Source: Dugong dugon (lineage: Eukaryota; Chordata; Mammalia; Sirenia; Dugongidae). From it: a DNA stretch of 64,000 nt. Both the position numbers and the translations under genes were made by a program. The notes under the pieces are model-generated. The model was not told the origin of the DNA, did not search any database, and worked only from the letters and a program-made list of their open reading frames with translations. The DNA is taken from NCBI GenBank assembly GCA_030035585.1, contig CM057471.1:67542319-67606318 (forward strand), written 5' to 3'. Positions 50,801 through 56,887 of the stretch are shown here, one piece after another. The first letter of the stretch is position 1, and every line of letters starts with the position of its first letter.

Positions 50801-53800
50801 GTAAGAAAGGCAGGCAGTCACTGTAATATTACTTCTTACCTGGCCCTAGAAACTGGCATCCTCGAGCCCTGACTGCAGCCCACAGGTTGGCAGACAATTG
50901 CTGGGGGTTCTGGTGCTGTAATATCAGTTCTGTTACAGTTCTTTCTCCAAGTGAACGGGCTGCTCGCATGGCTCTTACACGACCTTCTTCTTCTACCAGT
51001 TGACAGTTGACAAGTGTCACCAGTTTCCTTTGCATTGGCCGGCTCAGTGCACTCTGGTTCAAACTAGCTACACCTTTAGAAAAAGGGAAGCAAAGGAAAC
51101 TAAACTTTTTTCCAAAAAAAACCCAAAAAGTCAGCTTTCATTATCTGTATTTAATTATTAAGCCACATCTAATGAGTTCCTTTTAAGAGACTTTCATTTT
51201 TCCAGCAAGGAGTATACTGCCTATTTATTACTACTCTGTGATAATAAGGAACCATTTTAATTACTTCAGATTTTATTAGGTATCCTGTTCTCTGGGTTGT
51301 ACATGACCCCCAAAAGACAGTACTTGGAATTTATATAGTTTGTACTTCATCTTTACTAAACGATTGAAGGTAAATATAAAATACAGTGAATTAAAAGTTT
51401 AATCTGAAAGTAATCATTGTACACAAGATATTTAGAGTACTGCTAATGGTAAGCTCTTAGATTCTATTTCCGTTTAGCTATTCAATGATTTTGCTTCAGC
51501 AATTCTCCAGTATCACCAATTTTCCCTCTCTAGTTGGCCAACTGCATCAACAATCAGTAAGAACAAGCATCCATCTTAAAAAATAAATACTTTAATTGAT
51601 CTCTCTTCCCCTGCCAGTTCTGCCCCATTACCTTCCTCCCTTTTCTAGCCAATCCTGAAGAGTTATCTATATTCACTGTCTCTGATTTCTTACTTCACAG
51701 TCTCTAAAATCTATTTCAATCAGGTTTTTGCCACTGTCACTTGCCAAGACAACAATTAACTCTACTTTGCTAAAACTAACTGTTGCTTTTCAGTTATCTT
51801 ACCTGACCTTTCAACAGCATTCACTATAGCTGATCACTCCTTTAAACACTTAGCTGGCTTCCAGAACACCCATTCACTTTGTTTTCTTCCTTCCTTCTTC
51901 TTTTCTTTTCTTTTCTTCTAGTCTTCTTTCTATTTGCATCTTTTCTCCCTGACCTCTTAATGTTAAAAGATCTCAGGACCCAGTCCTTGTTCTCTTCTCG
52001 ATCTACACTCAATTAGATAATCTCATCTAGTCTCATTTCCTTAAATACCATCTTTATGCCAATGACTCCCAAAGTTACAGCTCTTAATCCTCATCCCGTA
52101 ACACAGAACACTATGAAATATCCAACTGGTCACTTGATAGCATTCAAGTAGATTAGACGTCTCAAACTTAACATGACCAAAGTTAAACTTTAGATCTTCC
52201 TACCTAAACCTGATCTACCTGAAATATTCCCTGTCTCAGCTGATGTAAACCCTTCTTTTCAAGTGCTCAGTCATACTTGACTCTGCTCTTACTGTCATAC
52301 CCCACATCCGAGCATTTAGGAAATCCTCTTGGCTTCAAAATATATCCAGACTAACCACTTCTCACCACCTCCACTGCTACTAACCTTGTCCCAAAAGCTT
52401 CTTAATCTATCACCCTGCTGCTATCTTCTGCCATGATTCCCCACAAAGCAGCCAATGAGCCTTTAAAAATATTAGTCAGATCATGTGACTCCTCTGCTCA
52501 AAACCCTACAATGACTCCCCGATTTCACTCAAAGTAAAAGCTCAAGTCTTTAAATGGCCTGTAAGTCCACACTATTTCCTCTCATTTTATCTCATCTCAT
52601 TACTAGTCTCCCACTCAATCATACTCCTCCAGGCAAACTCTCCTCCTGTTCTTTGAAGATATCAGGCATGCCTAGGGGACTCTGCACTGGCTATTTCCTC
52701 TGCCTGAAATACTCTTTTCCAGGAAATTACAAGGCTAACTACCTCAACTCTTTCAAATCATTGCTCAAAAATCACCATCTTAATGATGTCTATACCCTAT
52801 CTAAAATTACAACACCCCCCGGACACCCTTTTAGCTCAGTAATGAAGTCACTCCTGAGGTTTATCCTTCAGCCAAAGATTAAACAGACCCATAGAACAAA
52901 ACGTGACTAATGGGGCACAACAGCCCAGGGACAAGGACTAGAAAGCAGGAGGGGAGAGGAAAGCTGGTAATAGGGAACCCAAGGTTGAGAAGGGAGAGTG
53001 TTGACATGTCATGAGGTTGTATAACCAACGTCATAAAACAATATGTGTACTGTTTAATGAGAAACTATGTTCCGTAAACCTTTATCTGAAGTACAATAAA
53101 AAAAATAAAATTACAACACACCATTCTCCTCTCCTTCTGACGTTTCTGATTCTTCTAACCACATTGTTTTTCACACAGAAATTATTATTTATAATATACT
53201 TTCCTTTTGTATTATGCTTACTGTTTATTGTTTCTCCCTTTACTAAAATATAAGTGCAATGAGCAGATACTTTTGTCTGTTTGGTTTACTGATGTATCCC
53301 AAGCACCAGAATAGTACCTGGCAATTAGTCCACGCTCTAAAGATACAAATGAATGATGTGGTGGTTAAGGGAAGTTTCGCAGAGAAAACATTATGTCAAA
53401 AATATCCAACAGTGCAAAGCACACAGCAGGTACAAATACCTGATTGCTTCACTCTTTCAACAAGTATTTACTATACCTACAATGTGCTAATCATTGGCTA
53501 TGCAGTGACGAAGAAAGTAAAAGTTCTACTCCGTCACAGCACTGAAAATAATTTACTATATTTATACGCCCATCTCCCTCAGTATATTTTGGGCTCCATG
53601 AAGGCAGTGACTCTAACCACTAACTGCTCAATAAGGTTTTAATGGATGACTAATAAAAGTATAAAAAAAGTTGTCTTAATAGAACTTATCAAAACTAATA
53701 TTCTGCTACAGCACTATTAGCTTAATCAACAGATAAAAACATTGTATAACTCTCAACCTGTAGTATCTGATGCATTCTTAAATTAATAACATTGATTATT

Positions 53801-56800
53801 TTCAGAAAATAGTACAATCTAATGTTCTCACTCAAAAGTTTTTCCAAGATCTCTCTCAAGCAAACTCATTTTCCAAAACCTGTATCATTTAATAGGGCAT
53901 CAACATCAAATCTTCCTAAGTATGTAAATTATCAAGTCCTACTCACCACTAAAAACACTTTTTATGAACTTACCTTTTCCTCCACTTAGTGGTTTTAAGT
54001 AGAGTGCCAAATCTTCAACACATTTCTTTGCAATTTCATAGTGTTTGTTCTCACCTAGATTACTCAACTTTATTGACTGATGATCTGGTACCTATAAAAA
54101 ATAAAAATTGCAGAAATACAGTCATCCAGCCTAGGCCAACTATTGCTTATAAACTTGATGGTAATCTTAATGAGTATAAAATTATAATATGGAGATAATG
54201 CATCAAAGCCATTTAAGTACAATTAAAACCAAATACCTAGCCTATTTTCCAAGAACATTACACTTAATAGCAAAGACTGGGTGAATTAATAAAGGCGGAA
54301 AAATGTAAGTAGTTAAATAGTATTGCATAAACGCTAATTTCTTGGCTTTGATAACCATGCTATGACTATGAAAGATATTAACATCAGAGGAAGCTGAGGA
54401 AAAGTTACACAGGTTCTCTGTGTACTATTTTTGCAACTTTTTTTAAACCTAAAAATATTTCAAAATAAAAAGTAGGGGGAAAAGAGGCAGGGTTTTTTCC
54501 CAATAGCATTTAACACTGTCTTACTACCTATTATTTACTTACTATATTTATTGTTTATAGTTTATAGTCTGTCCTCCAATGTTCTGAATCAAAGGTCAAA
54601 ACTTGAGTTATAAATTGCAGCTCTGCCATTTCTATGAGTGACCTTGAGTAACTTATTTAACTGCTCAAAAATGAAGATGAAAATTCTTATTTCATAGAGC
54701 TAATATAAAAACTCAATTTAATTCAATGGATATTCACAGAATGCTTACCATGTACCAGGTACAATTTTAGGTGTTATGGGTATATCAGTAAACAAAAGAG
54801 ACAAAATTTCTTACCCTTGTGGAACTTACATTCTAGTGGAGACAAGGAGAGGCAGCCAATAAATAACAAACATAATAAGCAAGTATTTCAAAGAATATGT
54901 TCAAAGGTGATCAGTAAAAATTATACAATAAGGATAAGGGGAATTGTGAATGCTGAAAAGGGGTTGCAATTTTAACTGGGGCGGTCAGGATAGGCCTCCT
55001 TGAAAACTGAGACATTTGAATAAAGACTTGAAAGCTGAGGGGGAATGAGCATTCCTGGCAGAGGTAACAGTCACTACAAAAGCCCTAAAGAGGGAACACG
55101 CTAGCCTAATTGAAAACCGGCTAGAAGGCCACTGTGGCTTAAGCAGAATGAGAAGGGCAGTTGTAAAGAGAAGAAGAGGAGGTAATAAAAGCCACATGGT
55201 ATAGACCTATAGACTATTTTAAGGACCAACTGTGATAACATTTATAAAGGGCATGACACAATATCTGACCTATAAAACCAAACCAAACCCAGTGCCACTG
55301 AGTCAATTCTGACACACAGTGACCCTAGAGGACAGAGCAGAAATGTCCCATAGGGTTTTTATGGAAGCAGATTGCCACATCTTTCTCCAGTGGAGCAGAT
55401 GGTAGGTTCAAACCACTGACCTTTTGGTTAGCGGCTGTGAGCTGAATCAGTGTGTCACCAGGGCTCCTTACCTTACCTATAAACTGAAAAAACCCCAAAC
55501 CCCTTGCCACCATCAATTCTGACTCATAGCAACCCTTTAGGACAGACCAGAATTGCCCCATAGGGTTTCCAAGGAGCAGCTGGTGGATTCAAACTGCCAA
55601 CCTTTTGGTTAGCAGCCAAGCTCTTAACCACTGCACCACCGGGGCTCCACCTGACCTATAGGACATGGTAAATGGTAGCTAATATTACAAAAAGTCTATA
55701 GTATTTTATTAGATCTAAAATGCCACAATTTGCAAGAGATATCATTATTTTATGCACCACTAAGAAAATACTGTTAATAACACAACACACTATTATAGAT
55801 GTACCCTGATTTGAGTGTCTAATTTGATTATAAACCTTGAAAAGAAATTTTGTTTTAAAAGAAAAATTTTAAATGCCAAGATACTATGGGAATGAAGTAT
55901 TCTAGCCCACGGAATTTTCTAATAAGTGATTAATCAGAAAAATCTTTACTTTCTTACTTTAATATGTAGTACATGATAAACAGAATTTCATCTTCTTCCT
56001 CACCTGTAAAATGGGGATAACTACCTAAACAGCTATGGTAAGAATTAGTAATAATAGATGCACAAAGTAGGTCTGAATTAAACACAGGTTATAAATCTAA
56101 GGTCCTCCTCTGATTCAGTAAAATAATTATAAACATGTAATATTCATTTTACAGCACCTGAGCATAAGAAACTGTGCAGCATTTTTAACTGATACTCTAG
56201 CAAATGGTTTTCTATACACAGATCCTAAATAGATCTTATTTTCTCATTTACAAGATTACTGTAAAAGTCAAGTTAAAAACAAAACACCTTCAACTGAGGG
56301 TTTCAGTTGGTTGAAATTTGCCAAAATTTTGATTACATTTCTTTTCATATCACCTAATGAATATTTATGTATACTTATATAAAAATGTTCCTTATCTACG
56401 AAAATCACTTATAAACATAAACTGATCAGAAGGTTGCACACACACAAAAAAACACAGAACTATAAGGGGAATTTACGGTTTTGTGTAATGATTAATAACA
56501 TTATCTAAAAAAAATCTTTTGCAGAATACAGTCATGAAAATAAAATACACTGATATTTTTATTTTACAAATATCACTAAACATAGTTTGCATCCCTTAAT
56601 GAACAAAGTTCAGTAATTATCACACATACCAGATTAGTAAAATCTTGAAAACTTACCTGGGCTCCAACTAACTGGAGAAGTGCAAAATTGACAGGAAGCA
56701 CATCAATGTCTGTGTTGATGGCAGTCTGGTCAAAAGGACAAGCTTTTCGGTGAAGTTTATTCAAGCAGGTCTTGCAAACAGTGTGTGAACAACCTAAACT

Positions 56801-56887
56801 GATGGGTTTGTGCACATTCTCATCAAACTCATTATAGCAGATTGGACAGGACAGAAATTCTGTCCATTGAGCTGCCTGTACAGGCAT
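19505..56887 (-). CDS. RC3H2: Roquin-2, RING and CCCH zinc-finger RNA-binding repressor (whole coding span, 20 exons)
   Basis: Splicing 20 exons with GT-AG borders gives 1190 codons including the stop; human Roquin-2 is about 1191 residues. Domain order: an N-terminal RING with ligands C14, C17, C33, H35, C38, C41, C50 and D53 (aspartate as last ligand is typical of Roquins); the HEPN-ROQ RNA-binding region at about 80-404; a CCCH finger (C416, C425, C431, H435); a long proline-rich, disordered middle (about 600-760); and a polar tail with a short coiled-coil-like stretch near 990-1040. Known role of the family: binding stem-loop decay elements in 3' UTRs, recruiting CCR4-NOT and lowering immune and inflammatory mRNAs, in the cytoplasm and stress granules. 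The RING and the [11 protein letters not shown] stretch identify Roquin-2 rather than Roquin-1. The frame has no stop or frameshift, so the gene looks functional. PDCL lies downstream on the same strand. The promoter and exon 1 are outside the window. Confidence 0.97.
20090..20262 (-). repeat. AfroSINE in RC3H2 intron 20
   Basis: Reads CATTGCCATGGAGTCAATTCC, GTTTCCAAGGAGCAGCTGG and ends TGTGCCACCAGGGCTCC; an A/C-rich tail precedes it. Confidence 0.95.
20263..21125 (+). mobile_element. L1 3' UTR fragment
   Basis: Contains TCTTAAAAGCTTGTGAGCAGCC and TCCTTGAGACTACTGCCCTG, then TTGACACATTGTGATAAATG, matching in order the antisense L1 tails at 61324-62250 and the insert at 52816. No coding sequence remains. 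Confidence 0.65.
21564..21712 (-). CDS. RC3H2: RC3H2 exon 20 (residues 1076-1125)
   Basis: Encodes [19 protein letters not shown] through [10 protein letters not shown]. Donor GTGAGT at 21558-21563; acceptor TTAG. The glutamine-rich VQQHQKEP section is polar and probably disordered. Confidence 0.94.
21810..21917 (-). CDS. RC3H2: RC3H2 exon 19, acidic segment (residues 1040-1075)
   Basis: Encodes [20 protein letters not shown] and ends GQGEQIE, a strongly acidic stretch of 36 codons. Donor GTAAGT at 21804-21809. Confidence 0.94.
22175..22309 (-). CDS. RC3H2: RC3H2 exon 18, coiled-coil-like stretch (residues 995-1039)
   Basis: Encodes [19 protein letters not shown] through [11 protein letters not shown]. 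The spacing of leucines and charged residues suggests a helical, coiled-coil-like segment; this is inference. Donor GTAAAG at 22169-22174. Confidence 0.94.
22400..22481 (-). CDS. RC3H2: RC3H2 exon 17 (residues 967-994)
   Basis: Encodes [19 protein letters not shown] and ends LLSIELQQ. Donor GTAGGC at 22394-22399. The intron to exon 18 is only 90 bases and includes a short poly(T) tract on this strand. Confidence 0.94.
22747..22831 (-). CDS. RC3H2: RC3H2 exon 16 (residues 939-967)
   Basis: Encodes [19 protein letters not shown] and ends SSAHYVER. Only 85 bases; donor GTAATG at 22741-22746, acceptor ATAG. Confidence 0.94.
23077..23290 (-). CDS. RC3H2: RC3H2 exon 15 (residues 868-939)
   Basis: Encodes [19 protein letters not shown] through [11 protein letters not shown]. 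Includes the conserved [20 protein letters not shown] stretch. Donor GTAATC at 23071-23076; acceptor GTAG. Confidence 0.95.
23613..23759 (-). CDS. RC3H2: RC3H2 exon 14 (residues 819-867)
   Basis: Encodes [19 protein letters not shown] through [13 protein letters not shown], 49 codons in phase 0. Donor GTATGA at 23607-23612; acceptor TCAG. Confidence 0.94.
24127..24280 (+). repeat. AfroSINE in RC3H2 intron 13
   Basis: Head CCCTGGCAGCACAGTGG, B box GTTCGAATCC intact, ending GTCGGAATCGACTCCACAGC. Flanked by TAGTCC-like direct repeats. Confidence 0.95.
25010..25255 (+). repeat. MIR SINE, nearly full length
   Basis: GGATTCAAATCCCAGGTCTGC, ATAATCTTGGGCAAATTAC, then GTGCCTGGCACATGTAGGTG and TCAATAAATG. 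Confidence 0.9.
25524..25694 (-). CDS. RC3H2: RC3H2 exon 13 (residues 762-818)
   Basis: Encodes [20 protein letters not shown] through [13 protein letters not shown], 57 codons in phase 0. Donor GTAAGA at 25518-25523; acceptor TTAG. Confidence 0.94.
25985..26190 (-). repeat. MIR SINE, ending about 55 bases from RC3H2 exon 12
   Basis: ACATTTATTGAGCATTAATC, AATCCTCATGGCAGCC, GAAAAAACTGAGGCACAGAG and AATTAGTAAGTGGAAGAGCC. Confidence 0.88.
26247..26680 (-). CDS. RC3H2: RC3H2 exon 12, proline-rich region (residues 617-761)
   Basis: The largest internal exon (434 bases). It encodes [14 protein letters not shown], then repeated proline/tyrosine motifs such as [18 protein letters not shown], and ends [10 protein letters not shown]. 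In the family this section contributes to CCR4-NOT contact and granule localisation. Donor GTAAGT at 26241-26246. The antisense strand here also stays open for about 100 codons, which is a by-product of the proline codons. Confidence 0.96.
26965..27160 (-). repeat. L1 3' end fragment
   Basis: CACTGATTACATTCTTCAAG and GTGCAACCATTCTCAAACTC match a second copy at 57850-58070. Confidence 0.6.
27200..27475 (+). repeat. L1 3' UTR-like fragment
   Basis: CTGAAAACTATTGCCCTGAAATA parallels the L1 tail text at 20780-20815. Assignment is tentative. Confidence 0.4.
27480..27680. repeat. Old hAT-type DNA transposon, family not assigned
   Basis: TTGGTTCTTAACCTTTTAGG at one end and 'CCCCTGAAGCTCATCCATTG' fit the pattern of mammalian hAT MITEs. 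Confidence 0.4.
27853..28067 (-). CDS. RC3H2: RC3H2 exon 11 (residues 545-617)
   Basis: Encodes [12 protein letters not shown] through [10 protein letters not shown], entering the proline/tyrosine-rich low-complexity section. Donor GTAAGT at 27847-27852; acceptor CTAG. The split glycine codon joins exon 12. Confidence 0.95.
28505..28628 (+). repeat. L2 LINE 3' end
   Basis: GTAAACTCCTGAGGAAAGGC, then CAGTAAATATTCATTGGGTG and AATGAA; typical L2 ending. Confidence 0.75.
29165..29240 (-). repeat. MIR SINE fragment
   Basis: CATTCCAGGCATTATGCTAAG and GTGCTTTACATAGATTATCT. Confidence 0.65.
29400..29625 (+). repeat. L2 LINE fragment
   Basis: CAGGTATCATCACCTCACG and 'TAGACTAGAAGACTGTAAGA' are in L2 order. 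It also holds a chance C-box-like string. Confidence 0.6.
29638..29763 (+). repeat. AfroSINE with internal deletion and 11-bp target duplication
   Basis: Flanked by ATACCAACTAG (29627-29637 and 29764-29774). Head GGGCCCTGGTGGCACAGTGG continues to CTAACCAAAAGGGGAGCAG, then jumps to TTCTACTCTGTCC, losing the B box and about 45 bases. The target repeat is perfect, so the shortened form itself may have inserted. Confidence 0.95.
29850..30260 (-). mobile_element. L1 3' half fragment
   Basis: CCTTTTAAAGTGTACAATTC, CTGGCAACCACTAGTCCAC, CACTTAGCATAAAGTATTC in antisense order. Confidence 0.8.
30985..31225 (-). repeat. MIR SINE
   Basis: GATATTTATTGAGAGCTTC, GGACAGGCACAGAGAGATC and AACAGCTAGGAAGCAGTGAG. 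Confidence 0.85.
31330..31500 (-). repeat. Old mammal-wide repeat (MIR/L3-like)
   Basis: TCTGGTCCAACCCTTTCAA, GTGACTTTCCAAGGTCATGG. Similar text occurs at 45560-45720. Confidence 0.45.
31616..31924 (-). CDS. RC3H2: RC3H2 exon 10 (residues 442-545)
   Basis: Begins [18 protein letters not shown] and runs to [12 protein letters not shown]. Rich in threonine, serine and valine; no folded domain is expected here. The donor is GTAGGT at 31610-31615 and the acceptor is ACAG. It follows intron 9, the most rearranged intron of the gene. Confidence 0.95.
32812..32873. repeat. (TC)n then (CA)n microsatellite
   Basis: About nine TC units followed by roughly twenty uninterrupted CA units; the length suggests it is polymorphic. 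Located in RC3H2 intron 9. Confidence 0.97.
33437..34083 (-). mobile_element. L1 3' half fragment
   Basis: GTATTTGCTTATTCCATGTA, AATATTCCACTGTATTTATA, GGATTGCTGGGTCATATGG and ATTTTAGATTCCCACCA. Cut off by the LTR that follows. Confidence 0.85.
34084..34669 (+). mobile_element. Solo LTR, MaLR/MLT1A-like, carrying an AfroSINE
   Basis: Starts TGTTATGGACTGAATT, continues after the SINE with ATTGAATTATGTCCCCC, and ends GAGAAAATAAATTTGTTAAGG...GCTAAGACA. It is the plus-strand sister of the LTR at 6852-7368. No 5-bp target duplication is visible, and the L1 text on its left does not resume on its right. Confidence 0.7.
34100..34266 (-). repeat. AfroSINE inside the LTR, 12-bp target duplication
   Basis: Flanked by ATGGACTGAATT (34088-34099) and ATGGATTGAATT (34267-34278), one mismatch. 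Ends TGTGCCACCAGGGCTCC. Confidence 0.95.
34707..34879 (-). repeat. AfroSINE
   Basis: TCATAGCCATCAAGTTGATACC, then GTTTCCAAGGAGCACCTGG, ending GGCACCAGGGTTTCC. GTGATT occurs on both sides as a possible short target repeat. Confidence 0.92.
34912..35188 (+). repeat. Left arm of an inverted duplication (L2-derived)
   Basis: Reverse complement of 36133-36402 with clearly over 80% identity by eye, e.g. ATCTCTGATATCACTGCTGATC against GATCAGCAATGATATCAGAGAT. Most of the arm is L2 in plus orientation, but the inner end (about 35155-35188) is L2 in minus orientation. Confidence 0.8.
35190..35600 (-). mobile_element. L1 ORF2 C-terminal fragment
   Basis: The frame 35130-35576 includes [19 protein letters not shown] and [13 protein letters not shown], typical of L1 ORF2. 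A ten-base G-run precedes it. It sits between the two arms of the inverted duplication. Confidence 0.85.
35620..36176 (+). repeat. L2 LINE, middle ORF2 part
   Basis: CTTAAAAGAATTGCCTGTATTC, then CAACTGAAAAGGCTCTTACC, in L2 plus orientation; decayed. Confidence 0.6.
36133..36402 (-). repeat. Right arm of the inverted duplication (L2-derived)
   Basis: Its first 40 bases are L2 plus orientation and the rest, from about TATCAGAGATC, is L2 minus orientation (GGGTCTTATAGGCTACA, AGTGGCATAAGTAGATTTG). The same switch point occurs in the left arm, so the two arms come from one rearranged ancestor. Confidence 0.8.
36465..37390 (-). mobile_element. RTE (BovB-like) LINE, 5'-truncated, with 6-bp target duplication
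   Basis: ATATAC flanks both sides (36459-36464 and 37391-37396). Antisense frames encode [17 protein letters not shown]...NNLRYADD (catalytic YADD) and then [19 protein letters not shown] and [16 protein letters not shown], the reverse transcriptase core and C-terminus of RTE elements. Frameshifts break it into pieces; the endonuclease is absent. The 3' end (36465-36540) resembles the AfroSINE body. Confidence 0.9.
37397..37620 (-). repeat. L2 LINE, continuation beyond the RTE insertion
   Basis: GACATCTCCCATAACATGG and similar text continue the antisense L2 that ends at 36464. Weak match. Confidence 0.35.
38253..38365 (-). CDS. RC3H2: RC3H2 exon 9, CCCH zinc finger (residues 405-442)
   Basis: Contains a complete C-X8-C-X5-C-X3-H finger: C416, C425, C431 and H435, within [20 protein letters not shown]. 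In the family this finger adds affinity for U/A-rich RNA next to the stem-loop bound by ROQ. Donor GTAAGT at 38247-38252; the last codon is finished by exon 10. Confidence 0.96.
39020..39235 (+). repeat. MIR SINE
   Basis: GATTCAATCCAAGCTCTGTC, GTTATTTAGCCTCTTTAAAC, 'GTGACTGGCTCATAGTAATT' and AATAAATGG. Confidence 0.8.
39495..39570. repeat. End fragment of an old DNA transposon
   Basis: GTCCATAAGTCAGACATTCG and TAACCTTGGGACTGCCTGTAC resemble a transposon terminus seen widely in mammals; family not assigned. Confidence 0.4.
39700..39795 (+). repeat. L1 3' terminal fragment
   Basis: CACTGAACTGTACACTTAAAA, GGTTAAAATGGCAAATG and TATATTTTACCACAAAAA are the standard old L1 3' end. Confidence 0.75.
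39893..40011 (-). CDS. RC3H2: RC3H2 exon 8 (residues 365-404)
   Basis: Encodes [18 protein letters not shown] through [10 protein letters not shown], the last HEPN helix and the start of the linker to the zinc finger. Donor GTAAGT at 39887-39892; acceptor TTTAG. Confidence 0.95.
40128..40260 (-). CDS. RC3H2: RC3H2 exon 7 (residues 321-365)
   Basis: Encodes [18 protein letters not shown] through LLANIDPNP, the C-terminal part of the HEPN-ROQ module. Donor GTATGT at 40122-40127; acceptor TTAG. Separated from exon 8 by an intron of only 116 bases. Confidence 0.95.
40333..40431 (-). ncRNA. SNORD90: Box C/D small nucleolar RNA in RC3H2 intron 6, probable SNORD90
   Basis: Read on the minus strand it has a C box ATGATGA (40411-40417) and a D box CTGA (40346-40349). 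The flanks CCAAGTG and CACTTGG extend to a perfect 10-bp terminal stem (40422-40431 with 40333-40342). An internal CTGA at 40390-40393 fits a D' box. The 3' end of the stem is about 72 bases from the exon 7 acceptor, the usual distance for intron-encoded C/D snoRNAs. Guide stretches would be the bases just before the D' box (ends GGGCAGATT) and the D box (ends CTATGGAAT). Human SNORD90 is known to sit in an RC3H2 intron; the name rests on host gene and structure, as I did not align it. Confidence 0.87.
40718..40918 (-). CDS. RC3H2: RC3H2 exon 6, ROQ domain (residues 254-320)
   Basis: Encodes [17 protein letters not shown] through [14 protein letters not shown], exactly 67 codons in phase 0. 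The donor is GTTTGT, weaker than the other donors of the gene. It borders intron 6, which hosts the snoRNA. Confidence 0.95.
40960..41640 (-). repeat. L2 LINE, antisense, long copy
   Basis: AGGGCCTTGTATAGTAAGG, GGAGCCACTGAGGACTTTT, AAGCAGGAGTGATATGATC in the order expected for the reverse complement of L2 ORF2. Confidence 0.75.
41761..41921 (+). repeat. AfroSINE in RC3H2 intron 5
   Basis: Head CTTGTGGTGCAGTGGTTTAAG, intact B box GTTCGAATCC, body ending GAATCGACTCAACGGCAAC. Confidence 0.95.
42610..42850 (+). repeat. MER5-type hAT DNA transposon fossil
   Basis: GCATCAAAATCACTTGTGAAG, ATCAGAATCCCTGGGGATTAG and TTGAGAACCATTGCAC match MER5, with a short foreign insert at about 42715-42765. Confidence 0.75.
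42850..44350. other. RC3H2 intron 5, unassigned
   Basis: No gene, SINE or clear L1 seen. A C-run and G-run lie near 42140 and 44243. Some stretches look like very old repeats. Confidence 0.5.
44359..44534 (-). CDS. RC3H2: RC3H2 exon 5, core ROQ domain (residues 195-253)
   Basis: Encodes [17 protein letters not shown] through LLYRASCFK. In the family this segment holds the wing and helices that grip the decay-element stem-loop. Donor GTAAGT at 44353-44358; acceptor CTAG. The open frame continues past the donor without homology, so the splice is needed. Confidence 0.96.
45560..45722 (-). repeat. Old mammal-wide repeat (MIR/L3-like)
   Basis: GGAAATTTAGAGCTAGAAAG, 'CCAAGGTAACACAACTAGTTAG'; relative of 31330-31500. 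Confidence 0.45.
45725..46545 (-). mobile_element. L1 3' half fragment
   Basis: ATTTTAAAGTGTACAACTCAC, AATATTCCACTGTACACATA, TTGGGTATATACCCAGGAGC, CTAATGATGCTCAGCATC. Antisense, many stops. Confidence 0.85.
46630..48235. repeat. Old L1 3' UTR, split by an AfroSINE
   Basis: GCAGGAGCCCCTTCAAGTTT, TTCCCAGCCTCATCTTGTAC and 'CCAAAGAGCCCTGTTTCTTA' match an old L1 3' region; orientation uncertain. Confidence 0.55.
47421..47653 (-). repeat. AfroSINE, long variant, 10-bp target duplication
   Basis: Flanked by GGTGTTAAAA (47411-47420 and 47654-47663). Contains the extra segment GAGGCTTTAAATCCTTATGG and intact complement of the B box (GGTTCGAACC). A-rich tail precedes the body. Confidence 0.95.
48590..49640 (-). 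mobile_element. Old L1 3' half
   Basis: TGGTTCCAAAGTCAAAAGTAC, GGATTGCTGGGCCAAATGG, TTTGCATTTCCACC and GTTTGTCATGTCTTTTAAC in antisense order. Confidence 0.7.
49865..50445 (-). mobile_element. L1 3' UTR, 5'-truncated copy
   Basis: (TG)n at 49867-49882, then GATGAAAGTTTACAGAGCAA, ATCCAGTTTTCCTGTCCC, GACCAGTTAAGTCTGGTC and AGCCAGGCACCATCTAGTTC, matching in order the tail of the L1 at 61324. Confidence 0.8.
50450..50830. other. RC3H2 intron 4 end, unassigned
   Basis: AT-rich intronic sequence up to exon 4; no gene or clear repeat seen. Confidence 0.5.
50840..51073 (-). CDS. RC3H2: RC3H2 exon 4, HEPN-ROQ region (residues 117-195)
   Basis: Encodes the stretch from [18 protein letters not shown] to [12 protein letters not shown], the helical start of the ROQ winged-helix RNA-binding domain, which is almost invariant in vertebrate Roquins. 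Donor GTAAGA at 50834-50839; acceptor AAAG upstream. Length 234 bases. Confidence 0.96.
51590..53355 (+). repeat. L2 LINE, long copy, interrupted by an L1 3' end
   Basis: Follows L2 ORF2 from 'CAGTTATCTTACCTGACCTTTC' through ATGCCAATGACTCCCAAAG, AGATCATGTGACTCCTCTGC and GCTATTTCCTCTGCCTGAAA to the 3' end near 53350. A (TTTTC)n expansion lies at 51890-51915. No open frame survives. Confidence 0.85.
52816..53105 (+). mobile_element. L1 3' end, 5'-truncated, with 13-bp target duplication
   Basis: Flanked by AAAATTACAACAC (52803-52815 and 53106-53118), cutting the L2. Reads GTTGACATGTCATGAGGTTG and ends TGAAGTACAATAAAAAAAATA, an afrotherian-type L1 tail. Confidence 0.85.
53974..54091 (-). CDS. 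RC3H2: RC3H2 exon 3 (residues 78-117)
   Basis: Encodes [18 protein letters not shown] and continues to KPLSGGKG, the linker into the HEPN part of the HEPN-ROQ module. The acceptor TATAG precedes it and the donor is GTAAGT at 53968-53973. The 118-base length shifts phase so that the final glycine codon is completed by exon 4. Confidence 0.95.
54720..55195 (-). repeat. L2 LINE, antisense
   Basis: ACCATGTACCAGGTACAATTT, GGAACTTACATTCTAGTGG, GGTTGCAATTTTAACTGGGG and CTACAAAAGCCCTAAAGAGG in reverse-L2 order. Confidence 0.75.
55275..55471 (-). repeat. AfroSINE, long variant (first of a pair)
   Basis: GTGCCACTGAGTCAATTCTG, TTTTTATGGAAGCAGATTGCC, ending GTGTCACCAGGGCTCC. CTGACCTATA precedes it (55265-55274). 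Confidence 0.93.
55482..55650 (-). repeat. AfroSINE (second of a pair)
   Basis: CCACCATCAATTCTGACTC, GTTTCCAAGGAGCAGCTGG, ending CACCACCGGGGCTCC. CTTACCTATA precedes and CTGACCTATA follows it. Confidence 0.94.
55660..56656. other. RC3H2 intron 2, unassigned
   Basis: AT-rich sequence between the SINE pair and exon 2; no gene and no confident repeat seen. Confidence 0.5.
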
